Source: Aurantibacillus circumpalustris (GTDB taxonomy: Bacteria; Bacteroidota; Bacteroidia; B-17B0; Aurantibacillaceae). From it: a stretch of DNA of 64,000 nt. Made by a program: the position numbers and the translations under genes. Positions within the stretch are counted from its first letter, which is position 1; each line of letters begins with the position of its first letter. The DNA lies in assembly GCF_029625215.1 (NCBI RefSeq), contig NZ_CP121197.1, positions 682,001 through 746,000 of the forward strand, given 5' to 3'. The notes beneath the pieces were generated by a model, which ran no database searches, was not told where the DNA came from, and saw only the letters and a list, made by a program, of their open reading frames with translations. Positions 24,247-32,382 of this stretch are shown here, piece by piece.

Positions 24247-26196
24247 ATGATGAAAAAACAATTATTAATCCCCGTTTTTTTGACCTTAGTTATTGGTCTT
24301 AATGCTCAAACACCGCGTATGTCCCTATATGAGGAATTTACAGGCGAAACTTGTCCACCATGTGCGGCGACTAACCCTAAATTGAATGACACCCTGGCAT
24401 TACCTGGTAATGTTGCAAAAATGATAGCAATAAAATGGCAAGTACCAATTCCTTCGGCACCTACAAAAACATGGTCATTATATCAAACTGATAAAGCTGA
24501 AATTGATTGGAGATGGAAAGCCACTGGTTACGGATACAATCCTCCGATTAACTCAGCGCCTTCTAGCAAAATAGATGGGCAAGAGGCGACCGTTTTTGGC
24601 GCTGCATCTAGTCATCCAGCAAATCTAAATAGTGCCGTTATTAGTGCTGCGCAATCTCATACTTCAGCGTTTTCTGTTACCATGTCGCGCGCGTGGAATA
24701 AAACATGTACTGCTGTTAACTTAACTGTTACTATTCAAGCTACCGCTCCTTTCACTTCTGTAGGCCCACTGATTTTTAGAACCGTAATGGTTGAACGTTT
24801 GATACAATTTAGTGTTCAACCAGGAACAAATGGTGAAACAAAATTTGAAGACGCGGTAATTAAATCTTTCCCTACTATTCAAGGTGGCGTAGCAATGGCT
24901 GGCACGTGGACAATAGGACAAACGCAAACTTTCACATTAAGCTGCACTCTGCCGTCGTACACCAGAAAAAAAGATGAGGTGGCAATGGTTGGATTTATAC
25001 AGGATGATGGTAACAGAAAAGTACAACAGGCTGTGAGAGCTGATAAACAAAGTATTCCGCAAAATGCTCTTTCCGGTATTTCGGCAGAAGTAGATCTCAC
25101 TTGTACAGGCATGATCACTCCAACAGTTGTAGTTAAAAATGAAGGGTCGGTAAATGCTATTACCGCCTTAACGCTTACGCCATATATTGATGCTGTTGCA
25201 GGTGCGCCTTTTCCTTGGACTGGAAATATTCTTCCCGGTGCTTCAGCAGTTATTACGTTAAACTCGCTAAGTGCCTCAGCTGTTAGCGGAGGTCACTCTT
25301 TTTTCTGCGATATAGATATGCCTTCACCTGTTTATAATCTTATTAAAAACGAAACTGGTTTAAATTATATGGTTAGCACAACTTATCAGGGTAGTCCGGT
25401 AGCAGAAGGTTTTGTAAGTACACTATACCCCCCTGCGGGATTTGGAATTATTAATAATAACGGCGGCCCTTCTTGGACAAGAAACGGCCTTACTGGTGGT
25501 TATAACTTAAGTACCGAGTCTTCGAAATACGATTTTTATAGCAACACAGTAATTGGTGATCAAGATGAAATGTATTTACCACCAATGAATCTTTCAAATG
25601 TTTCAAATCCAGAACTCACGTTTGATTTAGCCTATGCTCAACGTAATACAAACAGTGATGATGCTTTAGAGGTTTTTATATCTGACGATTGCGGGCTTAG
25701 TTGGACAAATGTTTATTATCAGCATGGCCCTACGCTTGCTACAACTCCGCCAACAACTTCACCATATTTTCCCGACCCGAGCGATCCTTCGCACTGGAGA
25801 ACTGATTTTATTGATCTTTCAGCGTACAAGAAACCAAATCTGCTATTTAAATTTGTTACTACCAGTAATAACGGAAATAATTTATACTTAGATAATATAA
25901 ATCTTGCTTTTGGTACCGGTATTAACACTAAGTCTAATGGATTATTTAATGTAAGCTTGTATCCTAATCCAACTAGTGGAACTACACAGCTTAAGTTGAA
26001 TGGTATGAAAGCTGGCTTAGCTTCTATTTCAATCATAAATACGTTGGGACAAGTTGTTTACTCTACTCAAACCTCTCTAAATGAAGGTGCAAATACGGTT
26101 CAATTTAGCACTCAGGAATTTACAACTGGCATATACTCAGTTAAGATTGAAGCTAACAATAGCTTTATCGTTAAAAAATTAAGTGTAAGTAAATAG
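24247..26196 (+). CDS. Omp28-like, T9SS-sorted secreted protein (649 aa)
   Basis: A signal peptide (KKQLLIPVFLTLVIGLNAQ) is followed by an Omp28-related thioredoxin-like domain with YEEFTGETCPPCAATNP, a CxxC pair that resembles a redox site. Residues ~290-370 look like a beta-sandwich, and ~380-560 like a choice-of-anchor jelly roll (FDLAYAQRNTNSDDALEVFI). The C-terminal ~80 residues are a T9SS type A sorting domain (LYPNPTSGTTQLKL ... LSVSK). The protein is thus exported to the periplasm and then across the outer membrane. A paralogue follows at 26432. The exact function of Omp28 proteins is unknown. Confidence 0.85.
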   Translation: MMKKQLLIPVFLTLVIGLNAQTPRMSLYEEFTGETCPPCAATNPKLNDTLALPGNVAKMIAIKWQVPIPSAPTKTWSLYQTDKAEIDWRWKATGYGYNPPINSAPSSKIDGQEATVFGAASSHPANLNSAVISAAQSHTSAFSVTMSRAWNKTCTAVNLTVTIQATAPFTSVGPLIFRTVMVERLIQFSVQPGTNGETKFEDAVIKSFPTIQGGVAMAGTWTIGQTQTFTLSCTLPSYTRKKDEVAMVGFIQDDGNRKVQQAVRADKQSIPQNALSGISAEVDLTCTGMITPTVVVKNEGSVNAITALTLTPYIDAVAGAPFPWTGNILPGASAVITLNSLSASAVSGGHSFFCDIDMPSPVYNLIKNETGLNYMVSTTYQGSPVAEGFVSTLYPPAGFGIINNNGGPSWTRNGLTGGYNLSTESSKYDFYSNTVIGDQDEMYLPPMNLSNVSNPELTFDLAYAQRNTNSDDALEVFISDDCGLSWTNVYYQHGPTLATTPPTTSPYFPDPSDPSHWRTDFIDLSAYKKPNLLFKFVTTSNNGNNLYLDNINLAFGTGINTKSNGLFNVSLYPNPTSGTTQLKLNGMKAGLASISIINTLGQVVYSTQTSLNEGANTVQFSTQEFTTGIYSVKIEANNSFIVKKLSVSK

Positions 26197-26218
26197 TTGC
26201 AACTATTCATAGATATAG

Positions 26219-26248
26219 AAAAACCGCTTTTTAGGCGGTTTTTTTTAT
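26219..26248 (+). terminator. Rho-independent terminator
   Basis: AAACCGC (26221-26227) pairs with GCGGTTT starting at 26235, followed by a run of T. It ends the first Omp28-like gene. Confidence 0.8.
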
Positions 26249-26363
26249 TTTACGCATCAATCAACTTTCTAAATCGAATTCACTGATATTTAAACTCTAA
26301 ACCAAATCTAAATTAACATATCTCAATTTAGATGGCCAAATTCAGCAAAACGGCTTAAAAATC

Positions 26364-26394
26364 TTTGAATTAAAGGATCGGTTCATTATATTTG
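26364..26394 (+). promoter_or_regulatory. Bacteroidota promoter for the second Omp28-like gene
   Basis: TTTG at 26364-26367, 19 bp, then TATATTTG at 26387-26394. Both boxes match the consensus and spacing, and the ATG follows 37 bp later. Confidence 0.78.
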
Positions 26395-26431
26395 ATGTTC
26401 AATTTATTTTTTAATTAAAACTAAACACATC

Positions 26432-28273
26432 ATGAAAAGAAGTTTACTAAGTTTTTTTGCTGCGTCCTCTGTGTTGACAGCGTTTGCTCAATTACCGGTA
26501 GGTACCGCACCGGAAAATAAAAGAGTGGTTCTTGAAGAATTTACAGGTATCCATTGCGGATACTGTCCTGATGGGCATGTGAAGGCCAACGCTATGGTGA
26601 CTGCTAATCCTAACAAAGTGTTTTTGATAAATATACATTCTGGTTCTTTTGCGACAGCTGCCGCTGGTGAGCCAGACTTTAAAACTACAGAAGGTACTGC
26701 AATAGATGGTATGGCTGGTCAACTTATTGCTGGTTATCCTGCGGGAACAGTTAATAGAAGAGTATTTTCTAGTCCTCAAAATCCAGGCGGTATGGCACAA
26801 AGCCGTGGTACTTGGGCTGCTTCGGGGGCTATTGTAATGGCTGAGTCAGCTTATTGCAACGTTGCCTTACAAGGAACTATTAACGTGACAACACGTGTTT
26901 TAACGGTACAAGCAGAGGTTTATTATACAGGAACTAGTACCGTTTCAACTAACAATCTTCACATCATGTTGCTTGAAGACGGTATTGTTGGTCCACAGTC
27001 TAACTATGGTAATCCTTATTGGAATTCATCAAATTATAATGCTGATGGTACTTATAATCACAATCACGTATTACGTAAAGTAATTACTCCAGGTGTTGGT
27101 GGCTTAACTATTCCAACTCCTACTATGGGCGTTACTTTTTCTACTACTCAATCTTATACAATTCCTCTTACTTATGGTGCATCAGGTAAAACTACTGAAT
27201 GTTTATTAGGAAGATTAGAACTTGTTGGTTTTGTAACTGAAACAGATAGAAACACAATTAATGCTGCAGCTGGCCCTATCTCTTTAACTGGATTTACATC
27301 TACTTTAGACGTTGCAACGAACAGCCTTAAAACAGAGACTGAAATTTGCGCAGGCAATTTAAATCCTTCTTTCAAATTTACAAACCTAGGTTCAACTCCT
27401 GTAACTGCTGCGGTATTTTCATATAAAGTAAACAATGGGGCAGTAACTAATTACAACTGGACTGGAGCTGCCATAAACCCTATGACTACATCTGGTATTA
27501 TTACAATTCCTACCATTGCTTTCACTCCAAATGCTTCTAATTCTTTAGATATTGACGTTGTATCTGTTAACGGATCTACAGATCAAAATTTAGTAAATAA
27601 TCCATTAGCTAAAACAATTGCTGTTACAACTAAAACAGCTAATAGTTTAAGTATGGTAATGCAGTTTACTCAAGATCAGTACGGTTCAGAAAGCAAATGG
27701 ACAGTTTACGATGAACTTACTAATGCCGTTATTGAGACTGATGGGCCTTTTACAAATTTATCTGCATCTGGTACCGCACTGCATACAAAATCTTTTACTA
27801 TTGACTCTAACACTTGTTACAGACTTGTTGTTGAAGATTCGTATGGTGATGGTATAAATGCTGGTTTTGGTGTTGGTGGTTACGTATTAAAATCTGGAAC
27901 TACCGCCTTAATTACATCTAATGGAGTGTATGCTAAGGGCGAAGAAAAGTATTACAAATCTTTCCGTCCTGCAATGCCAGTTGTAACTGTTGGTATTTTA
28001 GAAAGCAACATGAATATTGGTTCTGTGAACTTATTTCCTAATCCAACTTCAGGAAATACTAGTTTATCTATAGAATTAACACAAAACGAAACGCTTTCTA
28101 TTTCTGTTGTAAATACTATTGGACAAATTGTTTATTCTTCAGTGTCAAATGAAATGAATGCAGGTAAAAACACTATTCAATTAAATGCTCAAAACTGGGC
28201 AAATGGTGTTTATTTTGTAAATATTTCTTCAGACAAAGGAGTAACAAATAAAAAACTTACTGTGAACAAATAA
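26432..28273 (+). CDS. Omp28-like, T9SS-sorted secreted protein (613 aa)
   Basis: Same design as the gene before it: a signal peptide (MKRSLLSFFAASSVLTAFAQ), a thioredoxin-like Omp28 domain with LEEFTGIHCGYCPDGH (CGYC pair), a middle beta-rich section, and a T9SS type A sorting domain from about residue 530 (VNLFPNPTSGNTSLSI ... KLTVNK). It has its own promoter and terminator, so it is a separate transcript from its paralogue. The pair differs in the CxxC dipeptide (PP versus GY), which suggests different redox properties. Role unknown; surface or secreted location is expected. Confidence 0.85.
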   Translation: MKRSLLSFFAASSVLTAFAQLPVGTAPENKRVVLEEFTGIHCGYCPDGHVKANAMVTANPNKVFLINIHSGSFATAAAGEPDFKTTEGTAIDGMAGQLIAGYPAGTVNRRVFSSPQNPGGMAQSRGTWAASGAIVMAESAYCNVALQGTINVTTRVLTVQAEVYYTGTSTVSTNNLHIMLLEDGIVGPQSNYGNPYWNSSNYNADGTYNHNHVLRKVITPGVGGLTIPTPTMGVTFSTTQSYTIPLTYGASGKTTECLLGRLELVGFVTETDRNTINAAAGPISLTGFTSTLDVATNSLKTETEICAGNLNPSFKFTNLGSTPVTAAVFSYKVNNGAVTNYNWTGAAINPMTTSGIITIPTIAFTPNASNSLDIDVVSVNGSTDQNLVNNPLAKTIAVTTKTANSLSMVMQFTQDQYGSESKWTVYDELTNAVIETDGPFTNLSASGTALHTKSFTIDSNTCYRLVVEDSYGDGINAGFGVGGYVLKSGTTALITSNGVYAKGEEKYYKSFRPAMPVVTVGILESNMNIGSVNLFPNPTSGNTSLSIELTQNETLSISVVNTIGQIVYSSVSNEMNAGKNTIQLNAQNWANGVYFVNISSDKGVTNKKLTVNK

Positions 28274-28293
28274 TATTTGTTTTACAGAATAAC

Positions 28294-28330
28294 AAAACCC
28301 CGCCTCCGATAATTCTGAGGCGGGGTTTTG
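28294..28330 (+). terminator. Rho-independent terminator
   Basis: AAAACCCCGCCTC (28294-28306) pairs perfectly with GAGGCGGGGTTTT (28317-28329), a 13-bp stem closing the second Omp28-like gene. Confidence 0.92.
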
Positions 28331-28395
28331 TGTTTATATAAATCCCAGTAAATTCATTTTTTTTTCCTTTCTTTACATCTTAATTTAAGAGAAAT

Positions 28396-29406
28396 ATGGA
28401 ATTATATTTAGATTCGGCCAATTTAAAAGAAATTGAAGAAGGTTTTAAGTTGGGATTTTTAGATGGCTTAACTACTACGCCAACCTTTATGCAAAAGGAA
28501 GGCATTACAGATATTGATGGTACTATTGTAAAACTGAGTAAAATTGTTCCAGTTCTTCAAATAGAAGCATTGGGAAATACAGCTGAAGAAGTTTTAGCAG
28601 AAGCAGAACGTCAGTTAGCACTCGGATTGGATCCTAAAAAAACAGTTTTTAAAATTCCAGTTTCCTTAGAAGGTGTTAGGGCTTGTAAAATGCTAAGAGA
28701 TAAAGGTTATTTAGTTAACGTGCATTTGGTATATACATTGCAACAAGCTTATATGGCAATGCAAGCGGGCGCTACCTATGTTTGTCCACTAGTTGGTCGT
28801 TTACAAGATCAGGGACATGATGCTTTAACTTTAGTAGAACAATGTGTGGATGCTGTTGAGGTTTATGGCTACGATACTAAAATTATGTTTTCTTCTGTTC
28901 GTCATGCAGAACATGTTCGAAATGCTATTAACATTGGTGTTCACACTATTACTGTTCCGTTAAAAGTATTAAAACAACTCACTGAAAATAATTTCACCAC
29001 TTTAGGAACAGATCAGTTTATTGCTGATACTCGTTTAATGATGGTAAAAGTGAAAGAAGCAATTAACGAAGTGAACCCTGTTGTTGCAGAAGAAACTAAC
29101 ATTATTGACGCTATCGTTAAAATGACAGAATATAATTTCGGTGCAATTACTGTTGTTAAAAAAGACGGCAGTATTAAAGGCGTTTTTACTGACGGATCTT
29201 TGCGCAAATTAATTCAAGATAAGGGTCGTGATATTTTAAATAAAAAATTAAATGATTTGGAATACCGCACACCAATTACTATTGAAGGAAGTGTTTTATT
29301 AAATGAAGCAAATGTTTTGTTTAAAAAAACTTCTGTAGATACTATTGTGGTGACAGAAAACGGCAAACCAATTGGAATGCTCGATATTCAGGATTTAAAA
29401 TCTTAA
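28396..29406 (+). CDS. Transaldolase-like domain fused to CBS pair
   Basis: Residues 1 to ~215 form a transaldolase/fructose-6-phosphate aldolase-type barrel: LDSANLKEI at the start, the Schiff-base lysine in VFKIPVSLEG, and GTDQFIADTRLM at its end. The motif usually TTNPSL reads TTTPTF, so the conserved Asn is replaced by Thr. Residues ~230-336 are two CBS motifs (GVFTDGSLRKLI and PIGMLDIQDL) like those at the end of KdsD/KpsF arabinose-5-phosphate isomerases. The next gene is KdsC-like, which supports a role in an acidic-sugar or Kdo-like pathway. The substrate is not shown by the sequence. Confidence 0.82.
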   Translation: MELYLDSANLKEIEEGFKLGFLDGLTTTPTFMQKEGITDIDGTIVKLSKIVPVLQIEALGNTAEEVLAEAERQLALGLDPKKTVFKIPVSLEGVRACKMLRDKGYLVNVHLVYTLQQAYMAMQAGATYVCPLVGRLQDQGHDALTLVEQCVDAVEVYGYDTKIMFSSVRHAEHVRNAINIGVHTITVPLKVLKQLTENNFTTLGTDQFIADTRLMMVKVKEAINEVNPVVAEETNIIDAIVKMTEYNFGAITVVKKDGSIKGVFTDGSLRKLIQDKGRDILNKKLNDLEYRTPITIEGSVLLNEANVLFKKTSVDTIVVTENGKPIGMLDIQDLKS

Positions 29407-29418
29407 ACTAAAACTCTA

Positions 29419-29447
29419 AGCCCTTCGTAAGCGAAGGGCTTTTTTTT
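29419..29447 (+). terminator. Rho-independent terminator directly before an ATG
   Basis: AGCCCTTCG (29419-29427) pairs perfectly with CGAAGGGCT (29432-29440); seven T follow and run straight into the ATG at 29448 of the next gene. Confidence 0.88.
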
Positions 29448-30161
29448 ATGACAGAGCTCGAAAACTTATATGGCGTGTTAGGTGGAAGGTTTATTACACC
29501 GGCTAATGACATTAAAAACAAACTCCAAAAAATTAAAGCCTTTGTCTTTGATTGGGACGGTGTTTTTAATGATGGGCAAAAACAAGCTTCTGGTGGTAGT
29601 AATTTTAGTGAGGTAGACAGCATGGGTCAAAATCTTTTAAGGTTTTCGTATTTTTTAAAAAATAAAATCTTGCCGCTCACCGCTGTATTAAGTGGAGAAA
29701 AGAACGATACTGCTTTTTATTTTAGTGAGCGTGAATGTTTAAATTATTCCTTATTCAAAGTTCCTCACAAACTTGCAGCCTTAGAATTTCTTTGTGAAAA
29801 AGAAAAATTGCAAGCCGAAGAAATTGCTTACTTTTTTGATGATGTTTTGGATATTCCTGTAGCAGAGCGCTGCGGGCTTCGAATGATGGTTAATCAAAAA
29901 GCCAATCCTTTATTTAGCAATTATTGCATTAAGAATAAATTGGTAGATTATCTCAGTGCAAGCAAGGGCGGATCATTCGCTGTGAGGGAAATGACAGAAT
30001 TATTAATTGGTCTGAATGGAAATTACGATGAGGTAATGACCGAGAGGAAAAATAATTCAGATAACTACCAAGACTACATTAAACAAAGAAGGTCTGTTAA
30101 ACCTCTTTTTTACACTTTAGGTGACAATAAAATAGAAAAAGTTGAATCGCCACTTATATGA
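29448..30161 (+). CDS. KdsC-like HAD phosphatase
   Basis: A 237-residue HAD-superfamily protein like KdsC (3-deoxy-octulosonate 8-phosphate phosphatase) and related sugar-acid phosphatases. The nucleophile motif is FVFDWDGVFNDG (about residues 31-42), and the later metal motif is YFFDDVLDIPVAERCGL (~125-141), giving the typical DD pair. The N-terminal ~25 and C-terminal ~60 residues are extra compared with the ~170-aa KdsC. Its start directly abuts the T-tract of a terminator, with no room for a ribosome-binding site. It overlaps the GNAT gene by 4 bp. Confidence 0.75.
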   Translation: MTELENLYGVLGGRFITPANDIKNKLQKIKAFVFDWDGVFNDGQKQASGGSNFSEVDSMGQNLLRFSYFLKNKILPLTAVLSGEKNDTAFYFSERECLNYSLFKVPHKLAALEFLCEKEKLQAEEIAYFFDDVLDIPVAERCGLRMMVNQKANPLFSNYCIKNKLVDYLSASKGGSFAVREMTELLIGLNGNYDEVMTERKNNSDNYQDYIKQRRSVKPLFYTLGDNKIEKVESPLI

Positions 30162-30661
30162 ATCCTACTCTGAAATACAGAACAGGTAACTTAAATGATC
30201 TAAAAGAACTAAAAGCACTTGGACTAGTTACTTTTGGTCAATATCAGTCTCAATTACTTCCCGAACATTGGAAAACGTTGCTAGACAATCTTCAAAACGA
30301 AGAAAGACTTTTAGAACTCATTAAAGTTTCAAAGACATTTGTATGCCTGCACGATAACAAAATAATCGGGCGAGCTTTTCTTGTACCTAAAGGAAATCCA
30401 ACACCCATTTTTGAAAAAGAATGGGCGCAAATTCGTATGGTTGGTGTTGATTCTAACTATGCCGGGCAAGGAATAGCAAAAGAATTAACACGATTATGCA
30501 TTGAAGAAGCAAAACAACTCAACGAAAAAATAATTGCCTTGCATACTTCTGAAATGATGGTTGCCGCCAGACACATTTATGAAAGTATAGGTTTTAAGCA
30601 AGTAAAAGAAATAGACGATTTGTTCGGAAAACGTTACTGGTTATATCATCTGGAAATATAG
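30158..30661 (+). CDS. GNAT-family N-acetyltransferase
   Basis: A 167-residue GNAT protein. The acetyl-CoA binding motif is seen in QIRMVGVDSNYAGQGIAKEL (about residues 89-108), followed by the helix TRLCIEEAKQL and the later ARHIYESIGFKQV strand-helix typical of motif B. It overlaps the KdsC-like gene by 4 bp (ATGA), so it is co-translated with it and may act in the same sugar-modification pathway. The acceptor is unknown. Confidence 0.85.
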   Translation: MNPTLKYRTGNLNDLKELKALGLVTFGQYQSQLLPEHWKTLLDNLQNEERLLELIKVSKTFVCLHDNKIIGRAFLVPKGNPTPIFEKEWAQIRMVGVDSNYAGQGIAKELTRLCIEEAKQLNEKIIALHTSEMMVAARHIYESIGFKQVKEIDDLFGKRYWLYHLEI

Positions 30662-30719
30662 AACAATTTAATTAGTTTAATTGAGGCAGATTTAATAGTC
30701 TGCAAATACTATTAATTTA

Positions 30720-31256
30720 ATGATTATGGAAGATTTAAAATATCCTATTGGGCAATATAAGGTCCCTGAAATATTCAGTACTGAGATATTAAACCCGTAC
30801 ATAGAAACGATCAAAAAATTTCCGCACAATCTTAAATCTGCAATCCAAGGCATGAATGTGTCACAATTAAACACACCATATCGTCCTGAGGGATGGACAG
30901 TGGCGCAGGTAGTAAATCATTGCGCAGATAGTCATATAAACGCACTTATTCGTTTGAAGCTTGCTTTAACTGAAAACACACCAATAATAAAACCGTATCA
31001 AGAGGCTTTATGGGCTGAGCTAGCGGGAGGTAATGACACATCTTTACAAAATGCCTTTCAAATACTTGAAGGTGTTCACGCGAAACTTGGAATTGTATTA
31101 GACTCTTTAACAGAAGAACAATGGCTGCGTGGATACATCCATCCCGAAAAAAATAGAGAGGTGAAGTTAAACGAATTTGCGGGCTCATATGCCTGGCATG
31201 GAGAACATCATTTGGCGCATATTACCGAGTTGAAGAAAAAAATGGGCTGGGTCTGA
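30720..31256 (+). CDS. YfiT/DinB-family metal-dependent enzyme
   Basis: A 178-residue four-helix DinB-type protein, closest by motif to the YfiT bacillithiol-transferase-like family: YPIGQYKVP at the start, EGWTVAQVVNHCADSH (first metal His), and WHGEHHLAHITELK (other metal His) near the end. Family members coordinate a divalent metal with three His and transfer thiols or hydrolyse small substrates. ATG at 30720 or 30726 are both possible. It lies 58 bp after the GNAT gene. Confidence 0.85.
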   Translation: MIMEDLKYPIGQYKVPEIFSTEILNPYIETIKKFPHNLKSAIQGMNVSQLNTPYRPEGWTVAQVVNHCADSHINALIRLKLALTENTPIIKPYQEALWAELAGGNDTSLQNAFQILEGVHAKLGIVLDSLTEEQWLRGYIHPEKNREVKLNEFAGSYAWHGEHHLAHITELKKKMGWV

Positions 31257-31440
31257 CTTCGACTACCCTTCGACAAGCTCAAGGCAGGCTGTTCAGTCTG
31301 ACTGTAGCTTCGCGGACACACTGCTTTTTTCAACACAGAAAAAGTTGAGGGACAGAGGAACACGGAGAGATTTTCGAACACTAATTAGAATGAATCTCAG
31401 TGGCTCGGTGCCTCAGTCCCTCTGTGTTAAATTAGGAGTG
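31257..31440. repeat. Dispersed-repeat-like intergenic sequence
   Basis: The segment begins with CCCTTCGACAAGCTCAAGGC (31264 onward), a sequence type found as dispersed copies in many genomes. Next, AACACAGA...GGGACAGAGG (about 31341-31362) is matched in inverse orientation by CCTCAGTCCCTCTGTGTT (about 31411-31428), forming a long imperfect hairpin. No coding potential seen. It probably is a non-autonomous repeat. Confidence 0.6.
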
Positions 31441-31470
31441 GTAGTGGTTTTAATTTTACCATAAACTCCC

Positions 31471-31478
31471 TATCTTTG
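31471..31478 (+). promoter_or_regulatory. Candidate -7 promoter box
   Basis: TATCTTTG is an exact TAnnTTTG match, 7 bp before the ATG at 31486. The -33 partner is only TTTT around 31448, so the call is moderate; a very short leader is implied. Confidence 0.5.
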
Positions 31479-31485
31479 CAGCCTA

Positions 31486-32382
31486 ATGAACGAATTTAGA
31501 GAAGAGCTACTAATTAAACTTTCTATTCCGATTTATGCTCTTGTAATTGGACTGGAAATTTTCTATAGTTATTGGCATGATAAAAAATATTATTCTACCA
31601 AAGGAATTTTATCAAACATATATTTAACTGCGCTTAATTTTTCTTTGGATATTTTGGTGCGTGGAATTTGTCTTGGAGTACTCTGGTATTTTTACCAATT
31701 TAAATTCACAGAAGTTAATAAAGAGATTCATCCGTTATTATATTGGAGTGTACTTTTAGTTGCTCAGGATTTTCTTTTTTATTGGTTACATCGCGTAGAC
31801 CATTACTGTCGCTTATTTTGGGCGGTGCATGTTACACATCATTCATCGGAAGAATTTAATTTAACTGTTGGTTTTCGATCTTCCGTTTTTCAACCTCTGT
31901 ATCGTTTTATTTATTTTATTCCACTTTCATTTGTAGGATTTGATCCTTTGGATGTGATGTTTATGTACGCAGCTACGCAAATATTCGGAATTTTAATTCA
32001 CACCAAAACCGTTGACAAGCTTGGTTTCTTAGAATGGTTCTTTTCAACGCCTTCGCATCACCGTGTGCACCACGCCTGTAACATAAAATATCTTGATAAA
32101 AACATGGGGATGGTTTTTATTATTTGGGATCGTTTGTTTGGCACTTTTGAAGAAGAAAAAGAAGAGGTTGTATATGGTTTAACAAGTAATTTAAAATCCT
32201 ACAATCCTGTCAACATGGTTTTTCATGAGTGGAAAAATATTCTCAGCGATATTATAAAAAAGAAAGCGCCACTCAAAGCTAAAATTATGTACGTATTTGG
32301 TCCGCCAGGATGGAGTCACGATGGCAGCACAAAAACAAGCAGACAATTACGCGCTGAACTAAAAAACAAAAACAAGCATTGA
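31486..32382 (+). CDS. Sterol desaturase/fatty-acid hydroxylase family protein
   Basis: A 298-residue integral membrane di-iron enzyme. Several transmembrane helices surround the His clusters HRVDH (about residues 102-106), HVTHHSSEEF (~114-123) and HHRVHHAC (~190-197), the eight-His signature of the superfamily. Substrates in bacteria are usually lipids or carotenoids; none can be deduced here. The C-terminus overlaps the helicase gene by one base (TGATG), so both are on one transcript although they have no obvious shared function. Confidence 0.9.
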   Translation: MNEFREELLIKLSIPIYALVIGLEIFYSYWHDKKYYSTKGILSNIYLTALNFSLDILVRGICLGVLWYFYQFKFTEVNKEIHPLLYWSVLLVAQDFLFYWLHRVDHYCRLFWAVHVTHHSSEEFNLTVGFRSSVFQPLYRFIYFIPLSFVGFDPLDVMFMYAATQIFGILIHTKTVDKLGFLEWFFSTPSHHRVHHACNIKYLDKNMGMVFIIWDRLFGTFEEEKEEVVYGLTSNLKSYNPVNMVFHEWKNILSDIIKKKAPLKAKIMYVFGPPGWSHDGSTKTSRQLRAELKNKNKH

